DNA from: Thiofaba sp049322715
GTDB taxonomy: Bacteria > Pseudomonadota > Gammaproteobacteria > Halothiobacillales > Halothiobacillaceae
Assembly (NCBI GenBank): GCA_049322715.1
Contig: JBMOQP010000011.1
Coordinates: 74,836-138,835 of the forward strand
Direction: 5' to 3'
Length of the DNA stretch: 64,000 bases
The translations under genes were made by a program, and so were the position numbers. The first letter of the stretch is position 1. Each line of letters begins with the position of its first letter. Positions 36,654 to 46,754 of the stretch are shown piece by piece. The notes below the pieces were generated by a model. It searched no databases, was not told the origin of the DNA, and saw only the letters and a list, made by a program, of their open reading frames with translations.

Positions 36654-38495
36654 TCAGGAACCAGTCATCAGGCGGTTGAGTTGCTGCACGAATGCCGCAC
36701 CGTCCTCGAGCTGCGCCCCCTCGGCCAGCAGCGCCATGCCGAGCAGCAGGCCCGACCAGTCCGCGATGCGCGCCTCGTCCGCCTCCACCTTCAGGCGCTG
36801 GAGCAGCGCATGCGCGGGGTTGACCTCCAGGATCGGCAGGGTCTCCGGCAGCGGCTGCCCCGCCTCGCGGTACAGGCGGCGAAGATGCTGCGGCAGGTCG
36901 TGCTCCCCGAGCACCACGCAGGCCGGCGAATCGACCAGGCGACTGGAGATCCGCACCTCCTTCACCCTGCCCTCCAGCGCTCTCCCGATGCGATCGAGCA
37001 GGTCGGCCTGCTCCTCGTCCGGCGCAGGCGCCTCTCCTTGCGGTCGCACATCCTCTCGGGTGATGTTGCGGATCGACTTGCCGTCGAAGCTGGTCAGGTG
37101 CGGCAGCAGCCATTCGTCGATCGCATCGGTGAGCAGCAGCACCTCGATGCCGCGAGCGCGGAAGCCCTCGAGGTGCGGACTGTGGCGCGCAGCCGTGTCG
37201 CTTTCCGCGGTCAGCACGTAGATCGCCTCCTGCCCGTCGGGCATGCGCGAGACGTAGTCGGCCAGCGACACGTCCTGCCCCCTGCTGCCGGCATGGGTGG
37301 AGGCGAAGCGCAGCAGTCGGGCGATCTGCTCGCGGTGCGCGGCATCCTCGGCGATCCCCTCCTTGAGCACGCGGCCGAACAGGGACCACGCCCTGGCATA
37401 GGCCTCGGGCTTGTCGCGCGCGAGCTCCTCGAGCAGATTGAGCACGCGCTTGGTCAGGCCGCTGCGGATCTGGTTGAGCACCTCCGAGGATTGCAGGATC
37501 TCGCGCGAGACATTGAGCGGCAGATCGGCGGCATCCACCACCCCGCGCACGAAGCGCAGGTAGCGCGGCAGCAGGCGCTCGGCGTCGTCCATAATGAACA
37601 CGCGGCGCACGTACAGCTTGATTCCATGCTTGGCGTCGCGATCCCACAGGTCGAACGGCGCGCGGCCGGGGATGTAGAGCAGGTTGGTGTACTCGGTGCG
37701 GCCCTCGACGCGGTTGTGCGCCCAGGCGATGGGGTCCTCCCAGTCGTGGAAGGCCTGCTTGTAGAAGCCGGTGTAGTCCTCGTCCTTGAGTTCAGCCTTG
37801 GGGCGCGCCCAGAGGGCCGTGGCCTGGTTGATGCGCTCGAGCCCTTCACCTTCGCCCTTCGCCATCATGATGGGGAAGGTGATGTGCTCCGAATAGCGAT
37901 GAACGATGCCGCGCAGGCGCCAGGCATCCAGGAACTCGTCCTGGCCCTCCTTCAGGTGCAGCACGATCTCGGTGCCACGCGCGGCGCGCTCGACGTTCTC
38001 GAGCGTGTAGGCCCCGGTGCCTTCGGAACTCCAGTGCACGCCATGCTCGGCGCTCAGCCCTGCACGACGGGTATGGACATCGACCCGATCGGCAACGATG
38101 AAGGCCGAGTAGAACCCCACCCCGAACTGGCCGATCAGCTGCGCGTCCTTCGCCTTGTCGCCGGAAAGGCTTTCGAGGAAGTGCCTGGTGCCGCTGCGGG
38201 CGATGGTGCCGAGGTTGTCGATCACCTCCTGGCGGCTCATGCCGATGCCGTTGTCGCGCACCGTCAGGGTGCGGGCGGCCTTGTCGACAGCAAGTTCGAT
38301 GCGCAGCTCGCTGTCCCCCTCGTACAACCCGCCGTCCCCGAGCGCCTCGAAGCGCAACTTGTCGCAGGCATCGGAGGCGTTCGAGACCAGTTCGCGCAGG
38401 AAGATCTCCGGATTGGAGTAGAGCGAATGGATCATCAGGTGCAGGAGTTGACGCACCTCGGTCTGGAATTCGAGAGTCTCGCTTTGACGTTCCAC
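36654..38495 (-). CDS. htpG: Hsp90-family chaperone HtpG
   Basis: A 613-residue full-length HtpG beginning MERQSETLEFQTEVRQLLHL. The GHKL ATPase pocket includes ELVSNASDACDKLRF, DNGIGMSRQEVIDNLGTIA and GQFGVGFYSAFIVADRV. The middle domain has NVSREILQSS and the C-terminal dimerisation domain is complete. It folds or remodels clients in the cytosol under stress. It follows ogt by 60 bp on the same strand. No heat-shock promoter was identified. Confidence 0.97.
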   Translation of the reverse strand: MERQSETLEFQTEVRQLLHLMIHSLYSNPEIFLRELVSNASDACDKLRFEALGDGGLYEGDSELRIELAVDKAARTLTVRDNGIGMSRQEVIDNLGTIARSGTRHFLESLSGDKAKDAQLIGQFGVGFYSAFIVADRVDVHTRRAGLSAEHGVHWSSEGTGAYTLENVERAARGTEIVLHLKEGQDEFLDAWRLRGIVHRYSEHITFPIMMAKGEGEGLERINQATALWARPKAELKDEDYTGFYKQAFHDWEDPIAWAHNRVEGRTEYTNLLYIPGRAPFDLWDRDAKHGIKLYVRRVFIMDDAERLLPRYLRFVRGVVDAADLPLNVSREILQSSEVLNQIRSGLTKRVLNLLEELARDKPEAYARAWSLFGRVLKEGIAEDAAHREQIARLLRFASTHAGSRGQDVSLADYVSRMPDGQEAIYVLTAESDTAARHSPHLEGFRARGIEVLLLTDAIDEWLLPHLTSFDGKSIRNITREDVRPQGEAPAPDEEQADLLDRIGRALEGRVKEVRISSRLVDSPACVVLGEHDLPQHLRRLYREAGQPLPETLPILEVNPAHALLQRLKVEADEARIADWSGLLLGMALLAEGAQLEDGAAFVQQLNRLMTGS

Positions 38496-38555
38496 GGCTT
38501 GATGCTCCTTGAGTGACGAAAACCGTGCCCGAAGATGGGGACGGCCATGTGCGTT

Positions 38556-39035
38556 TCAAGTCCGCTCAACGGGTTCCCTTTCGTGCGCGAGCAGCCATTC
38601 TTTGCGCCGCAGGCCCTCCTCGCCTGCGCCATCATAGCCGCCGAGACCATGGGCCGCGACGATGCGGTGGCAAGGAATGAACAGCGGGATCGGATTCGAG
38701 CGCAGGGCTCCACCCACCGCACGCGGGGCGGTGCCAAGCTGCCTGGCCAACTCCCCATAGGTCCGGGTCTGCCCCCGCGGAATGTCCGCCAGCGCCCGCC
38801 AGACCAGCTGCTGGAACCGCGTGCCCTCGGGAGCGAGCGGGGGTAGGCCAGGAAGGGGGCGCCGACTGAAGTAGGCCTCAAGCCAGGCAAGAGCCAGCGC
38901 GGCACAAGGGCCGGACCGGGAGGAGGCCGCGGACGGGGGATCGGCGAGGTAATCGATGGAAACGAGTGCCCCGTCGACACACTCCACCCGCAGCCAGCCG
39001 AGCGGCGAATGCAGGAAGCCCTGTTCGGTAGCCAT
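38556..39035 (-). CDS. ogt: Methylated-DNA--protein-cysteine methyltransferase
   Basis: A 159-residue protein with the alkyl-acceptor motif IPCHRIVAA and the helix-turn-helix region YGELARQLGTAPRAVGGALRSNP. It removes O6-alkyl groups from guanine onto its own cysteine. The N-terminal half is short, as in Ogt-type enzymes. No good ribosome site precedes the ATG, which lies 10 bases after the rplS terminator, so the true start may be slightly downstream. Confidence 0.93.
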   Translation of the reverse strand: MATEQGFLHSPLGWLRVECVDGALVSIDYLADPPSAASSRSGPCAALALAWLEAYFSRRPLPGLPPLAPEGTRFQQLVWRALADIPRGQTRTYGELARQLGTAPRAVGGALRSNPIPLFIPCHRIVAAHGLGGYDGAGEEGLRRKEWLLAHEREPVERT

Positions 39036-39044
39036 GCGGCGGAA

Positions 39045-39070
39045 AGAAAAAAGGCCCCGGATGGGGCCTT
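39045..39070 (-). terminator. Terminator after rplS
   Basis: On the minus strand AAGGCCCC-ATCC-GGGGCCTT is followed by TTTTCTTTCC. It closes the rpsP-rimM-trmD-rplS block before ogt. Confidence 0.85.
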
Positions 39071-39077
39071 CTTGCGA

Positions 39078-39440
39078 TCAGGAAGCGCGCGAGGCGAGCT
39101 TTTCCTTGATGCGTGCGGACTTGCCGGTACGGCCGCGCAGGTAGTAGAGCTTGGCGCGACGTACGTCACCGCGGCGCTTGACCTCGATGCTGGCGACGTT
39201 CGGGCTGTAGAGCGGGAATACCCGCTCGACGCCTTCGCCGTGGGAGATCTTGCGCACGGTGAAGGCGGAGTTCAGGCCGCGGTTGCGCTTGGCGATCACC
39301 ACACCCTCGAAGGCCTGCAGACGCTCGCGATCGCCTTCCTTCACACGCACGCTCACCACCACGGTGTCACCCGGGGCGAAGTCCGGACGCTCGATGCCGC
39401 CCATCATTTCAGCTTCAAGCTGCTGAATCACATTGCTCAT
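39078..39440 (-). CDS. rplS: Ribosomal protein bL19
   Basis: Start at 39440 (MSNVIQQLEAEMM) because GAGG is 8 bases upstream; an ATG two codons earlier (39446) is too close to it. The 120-residue product contains FAPGDTVVVSVRVKEGDRER, AFEGVVIAKRNRGLNSAFTVRK (quoted in part) and RAKLYYLRGRTGKSARI. bL19 sits at the 30S-50S interface. Last gene of the rpsP operon, starting 5 bp past the trmD stop. Confidence 0.98.
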   Translation of the reverse strand: MSNVIQQLEAEMMGGIERPDFAPGDTVVVSVRVKEGDRERLQAFEGVVIAKRNRGLNSAFTVRKISHGEGVERVFPLYSPNVASIEVKRRGDVRRAKLYYLRGRTGKSARIKEKLASRAS

Positions 39441-39445
39441 GTTCA

Positions 39446-40228
39446 TTACCTCATCTTCGATTCGTCGCTTGCCGTCGGTTTGCCCAGTTCGACCCCGCAT
39501 TCCTCATGCGAGGCCTCCAGCAAACGACGCTCACCTTCCGTCATACGCCTGACCGCGAGCAGCTCGGGCCGCCGCCGCCAGGTTCGCTCCAGCGCCTGCT
39601 TCAGGCGCCAGCGCTCGATCTCTTTGTGGTGCCCCGAAAGCAGGACCTCCGGGACACCGCGCCCCTCCACCACCTCCGGGCGCGTGTAGTGCGGGCAGTC
39701 CAGCAGGCCCGCCATGAACGAGTCCTGCACCGCCGACTCGGTATGCCCCAGCGCCCCGGGCAGCTGGCGGACGACCGCATCGATCAGTGCCATCGCCGCC
39801 GGCTCACCGCCGCTGAGGACAAAGTCTCCGAGCGACAGCTCCTCGTCCACGTCGGCCTCGAGCACGCGCTCGTCCATGCCTTCGTAGCGCCCGCACACCA
39901 GCACCATGCCGGGAAGGCGGGCCAGCCGGTTCACCTCGGCCTGATCCACCCTGCGCCCCTGCGGGGTCAGGGCGATCACCGGGCTGCCCTGCGGCACCGC
40001 CGCACGCGCCGCGTGGATCGCGTCGCGCAGCGGCGCCACCTTCATCAGCATGCCCGGCCCGCCCCCGAAGGGACGGTCGTCCACCGTGCGGTGCCGGTCG
40101 TGGGTGTAGTCCCGCGGGTTCCACAACCCAAGACTCACCAGCCCGGCCTCGCGCGCGCGGCGCGGGATGCCGTGCTCGCCGATCACCCGCACAAGCTCGG
40201 GGAACAGGGTGACGACCTCGATCTGCAT
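39446..40228 (-). CDS. trmD: tRNA (guanine-N1)-methyltransferase
   Basis: Second ATG at 40228 (MQIEVVTLFPELVRVI) has better spacing to AGGAGG than the first at 40231. The 260-residue SPOUT enzyme has the trefoil-knot SAM site LSLGDFVLSGGEPAAMALIDA (in part) and VCGRYEGMDERV. It makes m1G37 in tRNAs to prevent +1 frameshifting. It is separated from rimM by 113 bp that hold three hairpins (L9), an unusually long gap for this operon. Confidence 0.97.
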   Translation of the reverse strand: MQIEVVTLFPELVRVIGEHGIPRRAREAGLVSLGLWNPRDYTHDRHRTVDDRPFGGGPGMLMKVAPLRDAIHAARAAVPQGSPVIALTPQGRRVDQAEVNRLARLPGMVLVCGRYEGMDERVLEADVDEELSLGDFVLSGGEPAAMALIDAVVRQLPGALGHTESAVQDSFMAGLLDCPHYTRPEVVEGRGVPEVLLSGHHKEIERWRLKQALERTWRRRPELLAVRRMTEGERRLLEASHEECGVELGKPTASDESKMR

Positions 40229-40245
40229 CATCCCCTCCTCGAAAA

Positions 40246-40319
40246 CAACGCCGTCAGGAACGGCGTTGGGTCGCCGACGGGCGACTCCCGCAGGGCTGAA
40301 GCCAAGGATGGATTCAGCC
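40246..40319. repeat. Hairpin array L9 between rimM and trmD
   Basis: Three consecutive stem-loops in the 113-bp intergenic region: 40246-40268 (CAACGCCGT stem, loop CAGGA), 40270-40285 (GTCGCC stem, loop GACG) and 40294-40319 (GGCTGAA and CC stems, loop AAGGAT). Two present GGA in a loop. They lie in the middle of a ribosomal operon, where the transcript certainly exists; RNA sense on the minus strand carries the complements (TCCTG, ATCCTT), so any protein-binding loop would need a plus-strand transcript. Confidence 0.7.
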
Positions 40320-40341
40320 GCTGCGATGGGGCACCGGAAAG

Positions 40342-40860
40342 TCAGAACTCCGGATCCCAGTCCACGATCATGCGGCGCGCCTCGAGGTCAACCTCGAGCA
40401 CCACCTGATCGGGCACGAAGGGCACCAGACGCTCGCGCTCGCCCTTGAGCACGAGCACGTCGTTGGCCCCCGTCTCGAGCAGGTGGTCGATCTCGCCGAG
40501 CTCGACCCCTTCCTTCGTCGCGACCTGCATGCCGATCAGGTCGCGCCAGTAATATTCCCCCTGGGGCAGGCGGGGCAGCTTGGCCGGGTCAACGGCGATC
40601 TCCGCGCCGGAAAGGCTTTCCGCATGGTTGCGGTCGTTCACCCCTTCCAACTTGGCGACCAGCCCCTTGCCCTGAAACTTGACCGACTTCACACGGAAGT
40701 CGGCCCACCCCTCCTTGAGCTTGAGCTGCCACGTCCTGTAGCGACCGATCTCATCCATCGGCCGCGTTTCGGAATGGATCTTCACCCACCCCTGGATGCC
40801 GAAAGCCGCGAGCACCTTGCCCAACAGGACCCGATCTGCGCTTTCAGTCATCATGCCCAT
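40342..40860 (-). CDS. rimM: Ribosome maturation factor RimM
   Basis: A 172-residue protein with the RimM N-domain (VLLGKVLAAFGIQGWVKIHS) and PRC-barrel half (EYYWRDLIGMQVATKEGVELG, in part) ending EARRMIVDWDPEF. It assists 30S head assembly with uS19. The ATGs at 40860, 40854 and 40851 are all possible starts; none has a strong ribosome site. It lies 28 bp after rpsP. Confidence 0.96.
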   Translation of the reverse strand: MGMMTESADRVLLGKVLAAFGIQGWVKIHSETRPMDEIGRYRTWQLKLKEGWADFRVKSVKFQGKGLVAKLEGVNDRNHAESLSGAEIAVDPAKLPRLPQGEYYWRDLIGMQVATKEGVELGEIDHLLETGANDVLVLKGERERLVPFVPDQVVLEVDLEARRMIVDWDPEF

Positions 40861-40888
40861 TCACTTGGTCGCCAGGGCGACCCTGGAT

Positions 40889-41149
40889 TCAGGCGGCGGC
40901 TTGCGCCTTGCCGCATTCCTTGATCAGGGCGGCGACACGCTCGCTCGGCTGGGCACCCTTGGCCAGCCATGCGTTCATGCGCTCGGTATCGATGTGCAGA
41001 CGCACCTCGGCACCACGGGCGATCGGGTTGAAGTAACCCAGGCGCTCGACACTGGCGCCGCTGTCGCGGGCCTTGCGGCTGTCGGTCACGATGATGTGGT
41101 AGAAGGGGCGCTTCTTGGCGCCGCCACGAGCCAGACGGATGGATACCAT
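40889..41149 (-). CDS. rpsP: Ribosomal protein bS16
   Basis: An 86-residue protein beginning MVSIRLARGGAKKRPFYHII with the family phrases VTDSRKARDSGASVERLGYF and ERMNAWLAKGAQPSERV. bS16 supports 30S assembly. It is the first gene of the rpsP-rimM-trmD-rplS block, downstream of ffh as in E. coli. Confidence 0.98.
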   Translation of the reverse strand: MVSIRLARGGAKKRPFYHIIVTDSRKARDSGASVERLGYFNPIARGAEVRLHIDTERMNAWLAKGAQPSERVAALIKECGKAQAAA

Positions 41150-41197
41150 GCGATTCTGAACCTTGTGTCAAAGTCTGGACCGCAGATACGGTCCGCC

Positions 41198-41228
41198 AAA
41201 ATAAAGCCCGGTATTGTAACGACCGGGC
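41198..41228 (-). terminator. Terminator between ffh and rpsP
   Basis: The minus strand reads GCCCGGT-CGTTACAAT-ACCGGGC followed by TTTATTTT, 31 bp after the ffh stop codon. It suggests separate transcription of ffh and the rpsP block. Confidence 0.8.
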
Positions 41229-41258
41229 ACAAAAAAGGAAGCTTTTTCTTCCCGGCCG

Positions 41259-42611
41259 TCAGAACGGCATGCCGGGCATGCGCCCCTTGAGACTGCGCAT
41301 CAGCTTGCCCATGCCGCCACCGGAGAGCTTCTTCATCATGTCGCGCATGTCGGCGTGCTGCTTGAGCAGGCGATTGACGTCCTGCACCTGCATGCCCGCC
41401 CCCGCCGCGATGCGGCGCTTGCGCGAGCCCTTGATCAGGTCCGGATTGCGCCGCTCCTGCGGGGTCATCGACTGGATGATGGCGATCATGCGCTTCACGT
41501 CGCGGTCGCTGGCCTGCGCCTTGACGTGCTCGGGCAGCTTGCTCACGCCCGGCAGCTTGTCCAGCAGGCTGGCCATGCCCCCCATGTTGAGCATCTGCTC
41601 GAGCTGGGTCTTGAGGTCCTCCATGTTGAAGGACTTGCCCGCCTTGACCTTGTCGACCAGCTCGCGCGCCTTCTCCTGGTCGATTTTCCGGGTCGCCTCC
41701 TCGACCAGCGACAGCACGTCGCCCATGCCGAGGATACGCGAGGCCACCCGTTCCGGGTGGAACGGCTCCAGCGCGGCCAGCTTCTCACCCTGACCGAGGA
41801 ACTTGATTGGCTTGCCGGTGATCTGGCGCACCGACAGTGCCGCGCCGCCGCGCGCATCGCCATCGGCCTTGGTCAGGATCACGCCGGTCAGCGGCAGGGC
41901 GTCGTTGAACGCCTTGGCGGTGTTGGCGGCGTCCTGGCCGGTCATGCTATCGACCACGAACAGGGTCTCGATGGGCTTGAGCGCGGCATGCAGGCGGCGC
42001 GCCTCGTCCATCATCGCCTCGTCGATGTGCAGGCGGCCGGCAGTGTCGACCAGCAGCACGTCCATGTGGCGGATGCGGGCCTCGTGCAGCGCAGCCTGAC
42101 CGATGGCGACCGGCTCCTGTCCCTGCTCGGAAGGAAAGAACTCCACCCCGACCTGGCCGGCGAGGGTCTCGAGCTGTTTGATGGCCGCCGGACGGTACAC
42201 GTCGCAGCTCACCACCATGACCTTCTTTTTCTGCTCCTTGAGCAGGCGGGCAAGCTTGCCCACGGTGGTGGTCTTGCCCGCGCCCTGCAGACCGGCCATC
42301 AAGACCACGGCCGGCGGCTGGGTGGCGAGATTCAGGGCCTCGTTGGCCTCGCCCATGATCGCCACCAGCTCGTCGTGCACGATCTTGATGAAGGCCTGCC
42401 CCGGGGTCAGGCTGCTCAGCACCTCCTGGCCGACCGCACGCTCCTTGACCTTCGCCGTGAACTCGCGCACCACGGGCAGGGCAACATCAGCCTCCAGCAG
42501 CGCCATGCGCACCTCGCGCATCGCCTCCTGGATGTTCTCCTCGGTCAGGCGGCCCTGGCCGCGCATCTTGTCGAGCAGGCCGGAGAGTCGTTGAGTCAGG
42601 TTATCGAACAT
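41259..42611 (-). CDS. ffh: Signal recognition particle protein Ffh
   Basis: A 450-residue SRP54 GTPase. G motifs: GLQGAGKTTTVGKLARLL, DTAGRLHIDE, TKADGDARGGAAL. The methionine-rich M domain (about residues 300-450) ends in MMKKLSGGGMGKLMRSLKGR. It binds 4.5S RNA and signal sequences and docks with FtsY. Upstream lie a typA terminator and a REP-like palindrome. Confidence 0.98.
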   Translation of the reverse strand: MFDNLTQRLSGLLDKMRGQGRLTEENIQEAMREVRMALLEADVALPVVREFTAKVKERAVGQEVLSSLTPGQAFIKIVHDELVAIMGEANEALNLATQPPAVVLMAGLQGAGKTTTVGKLARLLKEQKKKVMVVSCDVYRPAAIKQLETLAGQVGVEFFPSEQGQEPVAIGQAALHEARIRHMDVLLVDTAGRLHIDEAMMDEARRLHAALKPIETLFVVDSMTGQDAANTAKAFNDALPLTGVILTKADGDARGGAALSVRQITGKPIKFLGQGEKLAALEPFHPERVASRILGMGDVLSLVEEATRKIDQEKARELVDKVKAGKSFNMEDLKTQLEQMLNMGGMASLLDKLPGVSKLPEHVKAQASDRDVKRMIAIIQSMTPQERRNPDLIKGSRKRRIAAGAGMQVQDVNRLLKQHADMRDMMKKLSGGGMGKLMRSLKGRMPGMPF

Positions 42612-42628
42612 GACGGATCCTCAAAGCA

Positions 42629-42651
42629 GAAACCCGGGCGAGCCGGGTTTT
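42629..42651 (-). terminator. Likely terminator of typA
   Basis: Minus strand AACCCGGCTCGCCCGGGTT followed by TCTGCTTTG, 18 bp before the ffh start. The T-run is weak and the stem could also act in the ffh leader. Confidence 0.55.
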
Positions 42652-42673
42652 CAGTATGCCATGGCGCGGGTTT

Positions 42674-42738
42674 CGTCACCCCGGCGAACGCCGGGGTCCA
42701 GTGGGTTGAACTGGATTCCGGCATGCGCCGGAATGACG
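42674..42738. repeat. REP-like paired palindrome between typA and ffh
   Basis: Two perfect hairpins, ACCCCGGCG/CGCCGGGGT (42678-42697) and ATTCCGGCA/GCGCCGGAAT (42715-42734), are joined by CCAGTGGGTTGAACTGG and enclosed by CGTCA/TGACG. This arrangement of CCCCGGCG and ATTCCGGC palindromes is a widespread proteobacterial intergenic repeat. Its loops lack GGA, so it differs from arrays L1-L10. Confidence 0.8.
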
Positions 42739-42773
42739 ATCCTGAGCACCAGACCCTTTTCAACGCCAGAGCA

Positions 42774-44612
<1,839 letters not shown>

Positions 44613-44656
44613 AAAACGGTCTCTGGAAAAAGGGGGCGGTTTTTGTTAGGCGGCGG

Positions 44657-44662
44657 ATTATA
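44657..44662 (-). promoter_or_regulatory. Candidate -10 box for typA
   Basis: Perfect TATAAT (minus sense), about 45 bp before the typA start, in the 105-bp divergent region with the hemoglobin gene. A clear -35 is not seen. On the other strand TTAAAAT (44673-44679) may serve the hemoglobin gene. Confidence 0.45.
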
Positions 44663-44717
44663 CGGATTGCCGGTTAAAATGGCATTCCATTAGTCCGATA
44701 GATGGGGCATTCGTTCC

Positions 44718-45116
44718 GTGAATCAAGCACCTCCCCACGAACCCACCCCCTATGAACGCATTGGCGGCGAGGCAGGCATGCGACGCCTGACCCGGCGTTT
44801 CTACGCCGTGATGCGTGAACTGCCGAGCACCCGCGAGCTGCTCTCCATCCACCGCGACCTCGAGGACAGCGAGCAGAAGCTGTTCGAGTTCCTGTCCGGC
44901 TGGCTGGGCGGACCGCAGCTGTTCATGGAGCGCCACGGCCACCCGCGCCTGCGCATGCGCCACATGCAGGTGGCGGTGGACGCCAGGATGCGCGACCAGT
45001 GGATGCTCTGCATGCGCCACGCGCTGGACGAGACAGTGGAGGATCCGGCCTTCCGCGAGGAACTCTACCAGTCCCTCTGGCGGGTGGCCGACCACATGCG
45101 CAACGTCGAGGAATAG
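44718..45116 (+). CDS. Group II truncated hemoglobin
   Basis: A 132-residue trHbII: PYERIGGEAGMRRLTRRFYA (helix A/B with the B10 tyrosine), the GWLGGPQLFMERHGHPRLRM stretch typical of YjbI-like globins, the proximal histidine in MRHMQ and a G8 tryptophan in DQWMLCM. It binds heme and probably oxygen or NO and peroxide chemistry in the cytosol. Starts divergently from typA; converges on the carbonic anhydrase. Confidence 0.93.
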   Translation: MNQAPPHEPTPYERIGGEAGMRRLTRRFYAVMRELPSTRELLSIHRDLEDSEQKLFEFLSGWLGGPQLFMERHGHPRLRMRHMQVAVDARMRDQWMLCMRHALDETVEDPAFREELYQSLWRVADHMRNVEE

Positions 45117-45117
45117 G

Positions 45118-45160
45118 CCCCGCAAACGAAAAGGGCGCCCCCTGCGGCGCGCCCCTGGTT
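45118..45160. terminator. Bidirectional terminator between hemoglobin and carbonic anhydrase genes
   Basis: A GGGCGC-rich imperfect palindrome (AAAAGGGCGCCCCCTGCGGC, continuing CGCCCC) lies between two convergent stop codons. In minus-strand sense the stem is followed by TTTTCGTTT. The plus direction has no T-run. Confidence 0.6.
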
Positions 45161-45174
45161 CAGCCGATGCCGGA

Positions 45175-45927
45175 TTACTTCATCGGCAGGCGCGCATTCA
45201 GCGGCTGGACCGGACGGTTGGTGTCGCCGCCCATCAGACTGCGGAACTTCTCGACCTGGGCCCTGGAGACCTCCAGCGGCTCGGTCATCACCAGCCAGGT
45301 CACGCCCTCGCTGCACGGCGGGGTGGTCAGCGAACCGCTGTAGCGGTAGTACTCCGGCTTGCCAGGCAGCAGGGACTTGGCGGACACGGTCACGCCTTCC
45401 ACGCTCTTCTCCTTGCCCTGCTCGGCCGGCAGGTTGGCCCAGATCGGCGCCAGGGAGGCATTCTCGGCGCCCTCCTTCAGCAGCACGCCGACCACGGCCA
45501 GGTTGCCGTCCTTGTCCTTGTGCACGAAGTGGGCCTCGAGCGGGAAGGACTTGGCCTCGACGGTGTGCTCGCTCGGGCTGTGGAAGTGGAACTGGGCAAG
45601 CTGGTATGCGTGGCCGTTCACGGTGATGGTGGAGCCCGGCGCCACGTTCACCTGGACGGTGTGGCCGTTGTTGACAAGCTTGAGCGGGCCGTCCTTGTAG
45701 TCGAACTCGATGCTCTTCAGATCGGCCTCGGCCACGCCGGAGAGATCGACCGGGGACTGGTTCTTGCCCGCCGAGCAGGTGGCGAATTCGGCGGCAATCT
45801 TGCCCCAGTTTTCCGGCCCCTCATGGCCGTGGTAGGACCAGTGCGGGGCGTGGCCGTCGGCCATCGCGACGGCAGAACAGAATCCGAATACGGCCGCGCC
45901 CACGGCCGTGGAAAGGGACTTCATCAT
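45175..45927 (-). CDS. Alpha-class carbonic anhydrase, periplasmic
   Basis: A 250-residue precursor with signal peptide MMKSLSTAVGAAVFGFCSAVAMA. The zinc ligands are in QFHFHSPSEHTV and EAHFVHKD, the catalytic loop YSGSLTTPPCSEGVTW is intact, and NQSPVDL is the family N-terminal motif. Two cysteines (FATCS and PPCS) can form the conserved disulfide. It interconverts CO2 and bicarbonate in the periplasm, which suits a carbon-fixing or anaplerotic lifestyle (PEP carboxylase is also encoded here). Confidence 0.96.
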   Translation of the reverse strand: MMKSLSTAVGAAVFGFCSAVAMADGHAPHWSYHGHEGPENWGKIAAEFATCSAGKNQSPVDLSGVAEADLKSIEFDYKDGPLKLVNNGHTVQVNVAPGSTITVNGHAYQLAQFHFHSPSEHTVEAKSFPLEAHFVHKDKDGNLAVVGVLLKEGAENASLAPIWANLPAEQGKEKSVEGVTVSAKSLLPGKPEYYRYSGSLTTPPCSEGVTWLVMTEPLEVSRAQVEKFRSLMGGDTNRPVQPLNARLPMK

Positions 45928-46049
45928 CCTTCGATTTCCTTGTGTTGATCGGGGCTTGCCGCCCGGTGGAGGCAAGGCGGCGGGCAGTATCGACCGCCGC
46001 CAATCACAAGAAAATTAGAATGATCTAATGCTTCCCCCGGCGCGACTAA

Positions 46050-46754
46050 TCAGCCCGCGCCGCGCATGACCCCATCCACCTCATCGAAGCTCCTGCACCA
46101 GCGGTGGGCGGCGGCCTGGGTGGACATCGGCTCGGCCTGGCGGGCAAGGCCGAGCACGTTCATCCCGGCGGCGCGGGCCGCATCCAGCTCGGCGGGCATG
46201 TCGGAGAGGAACAGGATCTCGGCGGGCGGAAGCTCCAGGGCCTCGGCTATCAGGCGGTAGGCGTCCGCCTCGCGCTTGCTGCCGATGGTGGTGTCGAAGT
46301 AGCCGGAGAACAGCGGGGTCAGGTCGCCCGCGTCCGAATGGGCGAACAGCAGCTTCTGCGCCTGCACGGAGCCGGATGAGTAGACGTACAGACGGATACC
46401 CTGCCCGTGCCAGCGGCGTAGCCACTCGACCGCGTCCGGATACATGTGGCCGGTGAAGTCGCCGTTGCGGTAGCCCTCCTCCCACAGCATGCCCTGCAGG
46501 GCCTTGAGCGGGGTGATCTTGCGATCCTCGTCGATCCACTCGACCAGATGGAGAATGGCCTCCTCCAGCGGGATGTGGTCATCCCCCACCTCGCGCCCGA
46601 CGGCTTCGATCTGCTCTTTCACCTCTGGCCTGTCGACGTTCTGGCGCACGAAGTCGGCGATGCGCCCGCGGGCATAGGGGAACAGCACCTTGTGCACGAA
46701 GTCGATGCTGGAGGTGGTGCCCTCGATGTCGGTGACGATGGCCTTGATGTTCAT
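46050..46754 (-). CDS. mtnC: Enolase-phosphatase MtnC
   Basis: A 234-residue HAD enzyme starting MNIKAIVTDIEGTTSSIDFV, with YVYSSGSVQAQKLLF and FLSDMPAELDAARAAG. It converts 2,3-diketo-5-methylthiopentyl-1-phosphate to acireductone in methionine salvage. The ATG overlaps the mtnD stop (ATGA). Last of the mtnB-mtnD-mtnC set. Confidence 0.96.
   Translation of the reverse strand: MNIKAIVTDIEGTTSSIDFVHKVLFPYARGRIADFVRQNVDRPEVKEQIEAVGREVGDDHIPLEEAILHLVEWIDEDRKITPLKALQGMLWEEGYRNGDFTGHMYPDAVEWLRRWHGQGIRLYVYSSGSVQAQKLLFAHSDAGDLTPLFSGYFDTTIGSKREADAYRLIAEALELPPAEILFLSDMPAELDAARAAGMNVLGLARQAEPMSTQAAAHRWCRSFDEVDGVMRGAG

Noticed and set aside
35697..38516. A 939-codon plus-strand frame over lpxC and htpG
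   Set aside because: Antisense shadow of two essential-type genes; no motifs.
42674..42738. REP-like palindrome as another member of arrays L1-L10
   Set aside because: Its loops lack GGA and the termini differ.
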